Source: Alloalcanivorax dieselolei B5
GTDB lineage: Bacteria; Pseudomonadota; Gammaproteobacteria; Pseudomonadales; Alcanivoracaceae
Assembly: GCF_000300005.1 (NCBI RefSeq)
Contig: NC_018691.1
Span: 2,914,001 to 2,978,000, forward strand
Direction of reading: 5' to 3'
DNA: 64,000 nt
Position numbers and translations under genes: made by a program. Below the pieces are notes generated by a model, which did not search any database, was not told the origin of the DNA, and saw only the letters and a list, made by a program, of their open reading frames with translations. Shown here one piece after another: positions 27,983 through 35,861 of the stretch (position 1 is its first letter; each line of letters starts with the position of its first letter).

Positions 27983-28909
27983 TCAGCCGGCGAAATACTC
28001 ACGATGGTCGATCAATTGTTGCCGTGTCAGCAGAAAAACGCCATGGCCGCCGCGCTCGAACTCCAGCCACAGGAACGGCACCTCCGGCCAGGTCGCCATC
28101 ACGTGTTGGTCGCTGTTGCCCACTTCCACGATCAACACACCGTCGTCATTCAGATAATCGGCGGCCCGGGCCAGAATGCGGCGGGTGAAATCCAGGCCAT
28201 CGGCGCCGGAGCCCAGTGCCAGTTCCGGCTCGTGGTGGAATTCCTCGGGCATGCCGGCGAGATCGGCGGCGTCCACGTAAGGCGGGTTGGACACGATCAG
28301 ATCATAACCTCCCCGCAAGCCGTCAAAGCCATCCGCAAGCACCGCCCGCACCCGGTCCCCGAGACCATAGTGGTCGATGTTGGCCTGGCACACCGCCAGT
28401 GCGTCGGCGGAAATATCGCTGGCGTCCACCTCGGCGTCTTCCAGGGCCAAGGCCGTGGCGATGGCGATGCAACCGCCCCCGGTGCACAAATCCAGTGCAC
28501 GCACTGGCTGCTCCGGATCCAACCAGGGCTGGAAACCGGCTTCGATCAGTTCGGCGATGGGCGAACGGGGGATCAGCACCCGCTCGTCCACCTGGAACGG
28601 CAGACCGCAGAACCAGGCCTGGCCGGTCAGATACGGCGTCGGCACCCGCTCGTTGACACGGCGCGCCAGCAGGGCCACGAAGGCTTCCACTTCATGGGGC
28701 AGCAAACGGGCATCGAGCATGCGGGGGTCGCTGTCGTGGGGCAAGGCCAGCACATGCAGCAGCAGCGCCAGCGCCTCGTCACCGTGGTCGTCGGTGCCGT
28801 GGCCCAGAAACACCCCGCCGCGGCGCAGGCAGCTCTCGCCCCAACGCAGACAATCCCGGGGCGTGCGCAGGGTGGCCAGGGCCTGTTGTTGCTGAATCTC
28901 GTCGATCAC
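27983..28909 (-). CDS. prmB: Ribosomal protein uL3 N5-glutamine methyltransferase
   Basis: A 308-residue SAM-dependent methyltransferase that modifies a glutamine of ribosomal protein L3. The SAM motif is ALDLCTGGGCIAIATAL and the catalytic NPPY is in SNPPYVDAADL. It begins with GTG at 28909, with GGAGG seven bases upstream. The pairing with aroC supports PrmB rather than release-factor methylase PrmC. Confidence 0.95.
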   Translation of the reverse strand: MIDEIQQQQALATLRTPRDCLRWGESCLRRGGVFLGHGTDDHGDEALALLLHVLALPHDSDPRMLDARLLPHEVEAFVALLARRVNERVPTPYLTGQAWFCGLPFQVDERVLIPRSPIAELIEAGFQPWLDPEQPVRALDLCTGGGCIAIATALALEDAEVDASDISADALAVCQANIDHYGLGDRVRAVLADGFDGLRGGYDLIVSNPPYVDAADLAGMPEEFHHEPELALGSGADGLDFTRRILARAADYLNDDGVLIVEVGNSDQHVMATWPEVPFLWLEFERGGHGVFLLTRQQLIDHREYFAG

Positions 28910-29074
28910 CTGAGGACCTCCACGAATGGGCGCGCAAGATTAGCATAGAACGGCGCGGGATGGAGGATCGCGGTCCTCTGGCCGCCCACATAGCACTTTC
29001 ACCGGATTGATTTCCCAAGCCCACCTGCGCCACTCTCATAAGGTTGCCCAAAATAAGCAGGATGCGATAACCCC

Positions 29075-29488
29075 ATGCCCTCCCTCACCGTCCGTCAGGA
29101 CGGCCCCTTGACCCTGGTCGAACTGCCCGATGGCATTGATGTGGATCCGGCGGTGCAGTGGCGTATCTACCGTCAGCGACTGGCGCTGTTTCATATGCAT
29201 GGCGAACGGCGTCAGCACGTCATCTACCGCGGCAATATCGGCAGCCTCGACATGCGTGCCGCGCGCTTCGCCTGCGGCAACGATTTCGCGCGGATCACCG
29301 CGCACAAGGTCATCGTGCTGGAAAGCGCGCTCAACCGAACCTTCGCGCACATGATGCTGACACTCAATAAGCCGGCGTTTACCGTCAGCACGGCGTTATC
29401 GCTGGAGCAGGCGAGAACCCGGCTACTCAGTGAACTTCCTCCCGACGCAGGGAATAGCCCCCTTGCCGCCAGTGTCAAAGGCAGGTAG
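29075..29488 (+). CDS. Small protein of unknown function, STAS-like
   Basis: A 137-residue soluble protein with no signal peptide or membrane segment. The central alternation (VIYRGNIGSLDMRAARFACG, then ITAHKVIVLESALNRTFAHM and LNKPAFTVSTALSLEQARTRL) resembles STAS/SpoIIAA-like small proteins, in which a similar GLNKP phrase follows a strand-helix repeat. I regard that as a weak fold guess. Start ATG 29075 has AGGA about 11 bases upstream. It is divergent from prmB and followed by the EVE gene. Confidence 0.7.
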   Translation: MPSLTVRQDGPLTLVELPDGIDVDPAVQWRIYRQRLALFHMHGERRQHVIYRGNIGSLDMRAARFACGNDFARITAHKVIVLESALNRTFAHMMLTLNKPAFTVSTALSLEQARTRLLSELPPDAGNSPLAASVKGR

Positions 29489-29558
29489 TAAAGAAAAAAT
29501 CGCCGCTGCCCATAATAATCACGCCCTCCTTTTTTCGCGGACACTGAATGAGGAAGCC

Positions 29559-30050
29559 ATGCGCATCTGGTTATTCAAAACCGAACCCGACGCCTTCAGC
29601 CTGAACGACTTACAAGCCGCCCCGGACGGCACCTCCGGCTGGGATGGCGTGCGCAACTATCAGGCTCGCAACCGGTTGCGCGATGAAGTGAGCAACGGTG
29701 ACCGCGTTCTGATTTACCATTCCAGTTGCAAGGTACCCGCCATCGTCGGCGAGGCGGAAGTGGTGTCCGACGCCTATCCGGATCCCTCTCAATTCATTAC
29801 CGGCGGCGCCGGCGAGGATCCGCGTAGCCACCCGGACAACCCGCGCTGGTATCAGGTGGATGTGCGCTACCGGCGCCACTTTCCCGAACCGCTCTCCCTG
29901 GCGACCATCCGCGATCACGCGGAGTTTGCCGACATGGAACTGGTGACCCGCCCACGACTGTCGATCCAGCAGATAACGGATCGGCAGTACCGGCAGATTC
30001 TGACCCTGTGCGGAGCCGATGAGCCGCGATCCGCCACCGGCGCGGCCTGA
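29559..30050 (+). CDS. EVE domain-containing protein
   Basis: A 163-residue EVE/thymocyte-protein-like domain covering the whole protein, starting MRIWLFKTEPDAFSLNDL and containing GWDGVRNYQARN and DRVLIYHSSCK. EVE domains are PUA-like folds that read modified nucleotides; the stand-alone bacterial form has no assigned role. ATG 29559 follows GAGGAAG. The open frame upstream is not family-like. Confidence 0.94.
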   Translation: MRIWLFKTEPDAFSLNDLQAAPDGTSGWDGVRNYQARNRLRDEVSNGDRVLIYHSSCKVPAIVGEAEVVSDAYPDPSQFITGGAGEDPRSHPDNPRWYQVDVRYRRHFPEPLSLATIRDHAEFADMELVTRPRLSIQQITDRQYRQILTLCGADEPRSATGAA

Positions 30051-30128
30051 CCGGGCAAGAGGCGGTTTCACTCGCCACCGTTTCCTCCGGTATGCTTAAG
30101 TAAGAAAAACAACGCAGTGGGGCACTTT

Positions 30129-31424
30129 ATGAAACTGCATCACCAGATTTTTCTCGCCATGATTTTGGGCGGGCTGGCGGGCTGGGTGACCAGTGAAGAT
30201 ACCCGGATATTGGGCATCGCCGTTATCGAAGCCTATGACCTGATCGGCACGTTGTTCATCAATGCCTTGAAAATGCTGGTGGTGCCCTTGATCACCACCG
30301 CCATCATCAGTGGTCTGATCAACGTTGGCCAGGGCAAGAACCTGGGCCGACTGGGCGCCAAGACCGTGCTGTTCTATATGAGCACCAGCCTGATCGCCAT
30401 TCTGATCGGTTTGTTGCTGGTGAATCTCATCACCCCGGGCATCATCGACGGCGAACCGGCCCGGGACCTGCTGGGCTTCGCCGCCAACACCCAGGACGTG
30501 CTACAGAAAATCGAAGGCCGGGGCGCCGGCGAGTTCACTCAGATTCTGCTGCAAATGTTACCGCCCAATCTGGTGCAGGCCGCCGCCGATGGCCAGATGC
30601 TGGGGCTGATCGTGTTCTCGCTGCTGTTCGGCTTTTTCCTGCGGACGCTGGCCGGCGCGCCGGGCGACACCCTGCGCAACATGGTCGAGGGGTTCTACGA
30701 GGTGATGGTCAGCATCACCATGCTAATCATCCGTTTCGCCCCGTTGGGCGTGTTCGGCCTGATCGCCGCCACCGTCACCCGCACCGGGCTGGACGCCCTG
30801 GAACCGCTGCTGTGGTTCTTCTTCACGGTACTCGCCGCCCTGTTCCTGCATGCCTTCGTGGTGATGCCACTGCTGATCCGGGTGTTGGCGCAACGCTCCC
30901 CCTGGCGCCATTTCCAGGCCATGTCACCGGCACTGATGACCGCGTTCTCCTCGGCCAGCTCCGCCGCCACCTTGCCGTTGACCATGGATTGCGTGCAAAA
31001 GCGGTCCGGTGTTTCCAAGCGCACCGCCAGTTTCGTGCTGCCGCTGGGCGCCACCGTGAACATGGACGGCACCGCGCTGTACGAATGCGCCGCCGCCATT
31101 TTTATCGCCCAGGCCTATGGTCTGGATTTGTCCTTCGGCATGCAGTTCGCCATTGTGTTCACCGCCCTGATCACTTCCATCGGCGTCGCCAGCATCCCCG
31201 CCGCCAGCCTGGTGGCGATCACCGTGATCCTCGGCATCATCGGCCTGCCGGCGGAAGCGATTGGTTTGATTCTGGTCACCGACCGTATTCTCGACATGTG
31301 CCGTACCGCGGTGAATGTGTGGGGCGACAGCGTCGGCGCCGTCCTGCTGGCCCGCAGTGAAGGCGAGGAAAACGTGCTACAAACCCCGATGCGCCAACTG
31401 GATGGCCAACGCCATGCGGTGTAG
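30129..31424 (+). CDS. Dicarboxylate/amino acid:cation symporter (DAACS family)
   Basis: A 431-residue GltP/DctA-like transporter with about eight membrane segments and two re-entrant loops. Hallmarks are SSAATLPLTMDCV (hairpin 1) and NMDGTALYECAAAIFIAQ (cation/substrate site). It takes up glutamate, aspartate or C4-dicarboxylates with Na+ or H+; the specificity cannot be read here. I use ATG 30129; a GTG at 30117 is in frame and contributes the GTGGGG that looks like the ribosome site. Confidence 0.94.
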   Translation: MKLHHQIFLAMILGGLAGWVTSEDTRILGIAVIEAYDLIGTLFINALKMLVVPLITTAIISGLINVGQGKNLGRLGAKTVLFYMSTSLIAILIGLLLVNLITPGIIDGEPARDLLGFAANTQDVLQKIEGRGAGEFTQILLQMLPPNLVQAAADGQMLGLIVFSLLFGFFLRTLAGAPGDTLRNMVEGFYEVMVSITMLIIRFAPLGVFGLIAATVTRTGLDALEPLLWFFFTVLAALFLHAFVVMPLLIRVLAQRSPWRHFQAMSPALMTAFSSASSAATLPLTMDCVQKRSGVSKRTASFVLPLGATVNMDGTALYECAAAIFIAQAYGLDLSFGMQFAIVFTALITSIGVASIPAASLVAITVILGIIGLPAEAIGLILVTDRILDMCRTAVNVWGDSVGAVLLARSEGEENVLQTPMRQLDGQRHAV

Positions 31425-31451
31425 ACCCGGCCCGCGGCGCGAGCACCGGCC

Positions 31452-32240
31452 ATGAGTCAGAGTAGCCCCGTGATGCTGATCACCGGTGCCGCCCACGGTC
31501 TGGGCGCCGCCCTGGCCCGGGCGGCCGTTGATGATTACCGGCTGGCGCTGCTGGATCGTGATGAACTGGCCGGGCAAACCCTGGCCAACACCTTGCGCGG
31601 CCGTACCGGCGAGGTGTTGTTTCTGCATGCCGACGTCAGTGACGAACGCGCGGTGCGCCAGGCGATGGAACGGATACAGCGGCGCTGGGAGCGGCTGGAC
31701 GTGGTGATCAACAACGCCGGCGTCGCCGACACCGGTCCGTTCGAGGCGCTCGGTAACCACGGCTGGGAAACGCTGTGGCGGACCAATGTAATGGGAACGG
31801 TGTACGTGTGCCGGGCGGCGCTGGCGCAGATGAAACGGCAGAACAGCGGCCATTTGATCAACATCGCGGCGCTGGCGGGTATCACCGGGCCGCCTGGATT
31901 GAGCAGCTACGCCGCCTGCAGCGGCGCCCTGGTGCGCCTCAGCGAGGCGCTGGCGGCGGAGCTGGCTGGCACCGACATCGCCGTCAGCGTGGCCTGCCCC
32001 GACCTGTTCGCCAGCACGCTGCATCAGCGCCTCACCGGCGCCGACCCGCTCAGCCGGGCACGCTTGGAACGGGCCATGCGCCGCGCCGCCGACGACGTTG
32101 ATACGGTGGCACAAGACATTCTCACCGCCGCCGCCAAACGACCGCTGTATATCTTCCCGCAAGCAGAAGCCCGCCGCGCCTGGCGCCGCAAACGACGCAA
32201 CCCCATGCGTTTTTTCCACAAGTGGAAAAAACGCAGTTAA
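31452..32240 (+). CDS. Short-chain dehydrogenase-like protein with degraded catalytic residues
   Basis: A 262-residue classical SDR fold with the nucleotide motif TGAAHGLGAAL (11-21) and NNAG (87-90). The catalytic Tyr is kept (Y153 in SSYAACSG), but the usual Lys four residues later is Ser157. The catalytic Ser position in LINIAALAG is Ala. By SDR rules it should be a poor or inactive oxidoreductase. The C-terminus is very basic (RRAWRRKRRN). It is convergent with the DUF2505 gene, with a CAGTTGA palindrome between them. Confidence 0.88.
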   Translation: MSQSSPVMLITGAAHGLGAALARAAVDDYRLALLDRDELAGQTLANTLRGRTGEVLFLHADVSDERAVRQAMERIQRRWERLDVVINNAGVADTGPFEALGNHGWETLWRTNVMGTVYVCRAALAQMKRQNSGHLINIAALAGITGPPGLSSYAACSGALVRLSEALAAELAGTDIAVSVACPDLFASTLHQRLTGADPLSRARLERAMRRAADDVDTVAQDILTAAAKRPLYIFPQAEARRAWRRKRRNPMRFFHKWKKRS

Positions 32241-32248
32241 CTTTATAA

Positions 32249-32357
32249 GCAGTTGACAGTGGACAGCGAAAACAAGCTTCCCACAGCGGCTAAAGATCGG
32301 GCTTTTTTGTCTTTTTCGCTGTCAACTGTCCACTATCAACTGTCAACTGTCTTTTCT
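32249..32357. repeat. CAGTTGA-type palindrome between convergent genes
   Basis: Left arm 32249-32272 (CAGTTGACAGTGGACAGCG then AAAA) and right arm 32314-32351 are inverted; the right arm has one more unit. The loop includes GGGCTTTTTTGTCTTTTTCG, so either strand meets a stem followed by a T-rich run. The right arm provides the last four residues and the TGA of the leftward DUF2505 gene. Confidence 0.85.
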
Positions 32358-32857
32358 TTTATGTACCGCAGCGTGGCTCGATAGTCCCCTTCCAAGGCCT
32401 GGTCAAAACGCTGGCCGATCAGTTTTTCCAGTTTGCCGCCCACCAGGGGCACCGAGGAGCGCACCGCCACCTGGGTGATCTGGCGGGATTCGCCGCCGCC
32501 ATCGCTGCCGGGTAACAGGGTCATGGTGCCGCTGACTTTCACCGGCACATTGCCGAGGGCGAAGCGGTATTCCGCACGGTAGCCGCCTTCCGGCGCCGGG
32601 TGCCAGCGGAATTCCGTGGTCAGGTCGGCCCGGGTGGGCAGAAAGCGGCGGGCGAAACCGGGAATTTTATCGGCGCGGATGGCAATCGGCTGGACGATGC
32701 GAATCAGCGCGCCGTCCCCGGTCTGCTCAAAGGCATCGAAGCGATAATCCTCCACCCTTCCCCAGGCATAACGCTGCTCGAAAAATGCCTTGCTGGTGAG
32801 AATCGCGTACAACGTTTCCACATCCACCGGATAGCGGCGCTCCACCGTCATTTCCAT
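32336..32857 (-). CDS. DUF2505 domain protein
   Basis: A 173-residue protein of the SRPBCC/START-like fold class, typical of DUF2505, with ERRYPVDVETLYAILTSKAF at the N-terminus. It probably binds a hydrophobic ligand, but no substrate is known. I use ATG 32857 (MEMTVERRYP), preceded by GGGAGA. The C-terminal Thr-Val-Asp-Ser and stop are encoded by the palindromic repeat. Convergent with the SDR-like gene. Confidence 0.88.
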   Translation of the reverse strand: MEMTVERRYPVDVETLYAILTSKAFFEQRYAWGRVEDYRFDAFEQTGDGALIRIVQPIAIRADKIPGFARRFLPTRADLTTEFRWHPAPEGGYRAEYRFALGNVPVKVSGTMTLLPGSDGGGESRQITQVAVRSSVPLVGGKLEKLIGQRFDQALEGDYRATLRYIKEKTVDS

Positions 32858-32980
32858 GTTGTCTCCCGAACGTTTTTTCGTATTGGCCAAAAAGCCGGTG
32901 TGCAAAGAACTCTATGATGGGCCAGAAACGGCGGGGAAGGTACACTGGAATACCAGTTCTGAACAGGATCGGGGGGCAGC

Positions 32981-34174
32981 ATGAGCGACACACGTCCCTA
33001 TGCCTTGGTGTTGTACGGCGCCACCGGTTTCACCGGCGGGCTCACCGCCCGCTATCTGAGCTGTCATTTGCCCCGGGATGTCCGCTGGGCCATCGCCGGA
33101 CGGCACCGTGATCGTCTGGAGAAAATCGCCGCCGCCCTGGAGCAGCGCGGTCACCGTCCGGATCTGCTGATTGCCTGCAGTGACGACGACACCAGCCTTA
33201 ATGCCATGGCCGCCAGGACGCGGGTGCTGGTCAGTACGGTGGGGCCCTATGTCCGTCATGGTGAACCGCTGGTGCGGGCCTGCATCGGCCAGGGTACCCA
33301 CTATTGTGATCTCACCGGTGAACCGGAGTTCGTCAATCGTCTGCTGCTGGAGCACCATGCCGCCGCCCGCGACGCCGGCTGTGCCATCGTCAACAGTTGC
33401 GGCTTCGACTCCATTCCCCACGACGCCGGCGTGCTGTTCACCATCAACCGGCTGATCCAGGCCCACGGCCGCCCGCTGGACCAGCCGGTAACGGTGGAAG
33501 GGGCGCTGACCGCCTCGGCGCAGTTTTCCGGTGGCACCTGGCATTCCGCCCTGGAAGCCTTCGCCCGCCCCGGCGCCAATCGCGACAGCCTGCGCCAGGC
33601 CAACGAGCAACTGCGCCGGGACTATCCGAGACAGGTCGCCACTCTGCCTTTCCGGGCCCGACATGACACGGATCTGGGCGGCTGGCTGGCACCGCTGCCG
33701 ACCATCGACCCGATGGTGGTGCTGCGCTCCGCCCGCGCGCTGGAGCGCTATGGCCCGCAATTCCGCTACGGCCATTATCTGGCCAGCGGCAATCCGCTCA
33801 AGCTGGGCCTGGGTGCCGCCGCCGTCGGCGCGCTGATCGGCGCGGCGCAAGTGGGCCCGCTGCGGCGCTGGCTGCTGCAACGCCGCCCCGCTGGCGACGG
33901 CCCGGACGCGGCCACCCGTGCCCGCTCCTGGTTCCAGGTGCGGCTGCGCGGTCGTTGCGGAGACAGCGAGGTGCTGTGCCAGGTGTCCGGTGGCGATCCC
34001 GGCTATGACGAAACCGCCTGCATGCTCGCCGAAACCGCCATGGCGCTGGCTCTGGATCCGGGCCAACCGCGAGATACCGGCGTCATCACCCCGGTGATGG
34101 CGCTGCGCGACCAATTGCTGGAGCGCCTGATCAAAGCCGGTATCCGTTTCGAACAGATCCATGAAACAGCCTGA
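32981..34174 (+). CDS. Saccharopine dehydrogenase-like / trans-acting enoyl reductase family protein
   Basis: A 397-residue protein with an N-terminal Rossmann domain (VLYGATGFTGGLTARYL, about 9-25) and the family segment STVGPYVRHGEPLVRACIGQ. It then shows GTHYCDLTGE and NSCGFDSIPHDAGV. Relatives include mycobacterial trans-acting enoyl reductases of lipid synthesis and other uncharacterised reductases. The substrate is not evident. ATG 32981 follows GGGGGG. It is divergent from the DUF2505 gene and upstream of the iron cassette, from which it appears separate. Confidence 0.88.
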   Translation: MSDTRPYALVLYGATGFTGGLTARYLSCHLPRDVRWAIAGRHRDRLEKIAAALEQRGHRPDLLIACSDDDTSLNAMAARTRVLVSTVGPYVRHGEPLVRACIGQGTHYCDLTGEPEFVNRLLLEHHAAARDAGCAIVNSCGFDSIPHDAGVLFTINRLIQAHGRPLDQPVTVEGALTASAQFSGGTWHSALEAFARPGANRDSLRQANEQLRRDYPRQVATLPFRARHDTDLGGWLAPLPTIDPMVVLRSARALERYGPQFRYGHYLASGNPLKLGLGAAAVGALIGAAQVGPLRRWLLQRRPAGDGPDAATRARSWFQVRLRGRCGDSEVLCQVSGGDPGYDETACMLAETAMALALDPGQPRDTGVITPVMALRDQLLERLIKAGIRFEQIHETA

Positions 34175-34218
34175 CGGCGGGCCTTCCCCCGATTGCGTGG
34201 CGCGCCGCCAGCCCGCAT

Positions 34219-34240
34219 AATGATAACCATTATTATTATC
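34219..34240. promoter_or_regulatory. Fur box upstream of fecI-like sigma factor
   Basis: The sequence AATGATAACCATTATTATTA (from 34219) contains the 7-1-7 Fur motif TGATAAC-C-ATTATTA at 34221-34235. Further overlapping hexamers run up to 34240. It is about 30-50 bp upstream of the sigma-factor ATG, so iron-replete Fur repression of the whole cassette is expected. Confidence 0.85.
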
Positions 34241-34269
34241 ATGATTGGGCATGGGGAAGACGATCCGCG

Positions 34270-34779
34270 ATGGCGAGTAGCGGCCAGTGGCACCAGCAAA
34301 TCGATCGGCTTTATGGCGACCACCAGCGCTGGCTGGTGAGCTGGTTCCGTCGCAAGCTCGGCTGCCATCAGCGTGCCGATGACCTCACCCACGACACTTT
34401 CATGCGCCTGCTGGTACGCCGGGAGGCCATCACCGTGCGCGAGCCGCGCGCCTTTCTCACCACCCTGGCCAGCCGGGTGCTGTCCAACCACTGGCGCCGC
34501 GAGCAAGTGGAAGCCGCTTACCTGAAGAGTCTGGCGGCGCTGCCCGAGGCGCAGGCGCCCTCGCCGGAGGAGCACGCCCTGCTGCTGGAAGCCTTGCACC
34601 AGGTGGACCGGATGCTGGGCGACCTGCCGTTGCCGGTGAAGCGCGCTTTTCTTTACGCCCAGTTGGACGGCCTCACCCATCAGGCCATCGCCGACAAGCT
34701 GAACCTGTCGATCAGCACGGTGAAGCGCTATCTGATTCGTGCCTCCGCCCAATGCTACTTCGCTCTGGAAAGTGCATGA
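34270..34779 (+). CDS. FecI-like ECF sigma factor
   Basis: A 169-residue iron-starvation-type ECF sigma factor. Region 2 includes DDLTHDTFMRLLVRREA, and region 4 includes LTHQAIADKLNLSISTVKRY. It would direct RNA polymerase to the adjacent TonB-dependent receptor gene once released by the FecR-like anti-sigma partner. A Fur box precedes it and its stop overlaps the fecR start (ATGA). Confidence 0.96.
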   Translation: MASSGQWHQQIDRLYGDHQRWLVSWFRRKLGCHQRADDLTHDTFMRLLVRREAITVREPRAFLTTLASRVLSNHWRREQVEAAYLKSLAALPEAQAPSPEEHALLLEALHQVDRMLGDLPLPVKRAFLYAQLDGLTHQAIADKLNLSISTVKRYLIRASAQCYFALESA

Positions 34780-35792
34780 GTGAGTCCTGGTCCGCCGACG
34801 CCGAGGAAGGGCTGCCCACCCCGCCGGACATTGCCAAGGAGATTGCTCGGCAGGCGGTGGAATGGCTGGTGGAGTGGCAATCCGGTGACATGACCGCCGA
34901 CCGCCAGGAGGCGTTTCGCCGTTGGCACCACGCCAATCCGGATCACCGCCGCGCCTGGCGGCACATCGAGCAGGTCAACCAGCGCCTGCGCGATCTCGGC
35001 GGGCCGCACCGGGCGCCGCTGGCCCGGGCTACCCTGCTCACGCCTCCCCTCTCTTCCCGGTCGCGCACGCGCCGGCGTGTGGTGCAATCGCTGGTCGCCG
35101 CCTTGTTTCTCGGTGGCGGCGCCTGGAGCACCCGTGATGCCTGGCCGGTGTGGCGGGCGGACTTGCGCACCGCGGTGGGCGAGCGTGCCACCCACCGGCT
35201 CGAGGACGGCACCGAACTGACACTGAATACCGACAGCGCCGTGGATGTGCTGTTCGACGATCACGAACGGCGGCTGCGCTTGATTGCCGGCGAAATCATG
35301 GTCACCACCGGCCAGGACCGCCGCCCGCTGGTGGTCGAAACCGGGCAGGGAGAACTGCGCCCTTTGGGCACCCGCTTCACGGTGCGGGTCCTGGAGGATG
35401 CCATTCGTCTCAGCGTGCTCGAAGGCGTGGTGGCGATCCATCCCCGCGACCAGGGGTACCAGGCCGCCAGGGTGCCAGCCGGCCAGCAGCGGCGCTTCAA
35501 CGCCTTTGGCGTGGCGCCGGCGGCTCCGCTGGACGACAACGCCGCGGCCTGGACCCACGGCATGCTGGTGGCCAGCAACCAGCGTCTGGCGGATTTCCTG
35601 GCGGAACTGAGCCGCTACCGCAGTGGCTCTCTGAGTTGCGATCCGGCGGTGGCGGACCTGCGCCTGTCCGGCACCTATCCGCTGGCCGACAGCGACCAGG
35701 TACTGACCGCCCTGCCCGGCATCCTGCCGGTGGAAGTGCGCTTCCTGACCCGCTATTGGGTACGGATTTTGCCAAAATCGTCTTCCGGGTGA
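34776..35792 (+). CDS. FecR-like anti-sigma/sigma regulator
   Basis: A 338-residue single-pass membrane protein. The cytoplasmic N-terminal DUF4880-like domain (AVEWLVEWQSGDMTADRQEA) interacts with the sigma factor. One TM segment lies at about residues 103-120 (VVQSLVAALFLGGGAW). The periplasmic FecR domain (ATHRLEDGTELTLNTDSAVDV and following) and the C-terminal STN-contact region complete it. It relays siderophore binding from the receptor to the sigma factor. ATG 34776 is in a four-base overlap with fecI. Confidence 0.95.
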   Translation: MSESWSADAEEGLPTPPDIAKEIARQAVEWLVEWQSGDMTADRQEAFRRWHHANPDHRRAWRHIEQVNQRLRDLGGPHRAPLARATLLTPPLSSRSRTRRRVVQSLVAALFLGGGAWSTRDAWPVWRADLRTAVGERATHRLEDGTELTLNTDSAVDVLFDDHERRLRLIAGEIMVTTGQDRRPLVVETGQGELRPLGTRFTVRVLEDAIRLSVLEGVVAIHPRDQGYQAARVPAGQQRRFNAFGVAPAAPLDDNAAAWTHGMLVASNQRLADFLAELSRYRSGSLSCDPAVADLRLSGTYPLADSDQVLTALPGILPVEVRFLTRYWVRILPKSSSG

Positions 35793-35811
35793 GCTGTTTT
35801 CGGAAGCTCAC
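35789..35811 (+). promoter_or_regulatory. Hairpin overlapping the fecR stop codon
   Basis: A 7-bp perfect stem GTGAGCT/AGCTCAC (35789-35795 and 35805-35811) with a 9-nt loop includes the fecR TGA (35790-35792). It lies 50 bp before the receptor ATG. It could attenuate read-through from fecIR into the receptor gene or protect an mRNA end. No long T-run follows. Confidence 0.45.
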
Positions 35812-35861
35812 GGGACATAAGAGGTAAACCCACTTATCTCTCCCTTGATCCGGAGTCCCTG

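Noticed and set aside
26915-28948. A 677-codon plus-strand frame opposite aroC and prmB
   Set aside because: Antisense shadow spanning two real genes; no family motif and no credible ribosome site.
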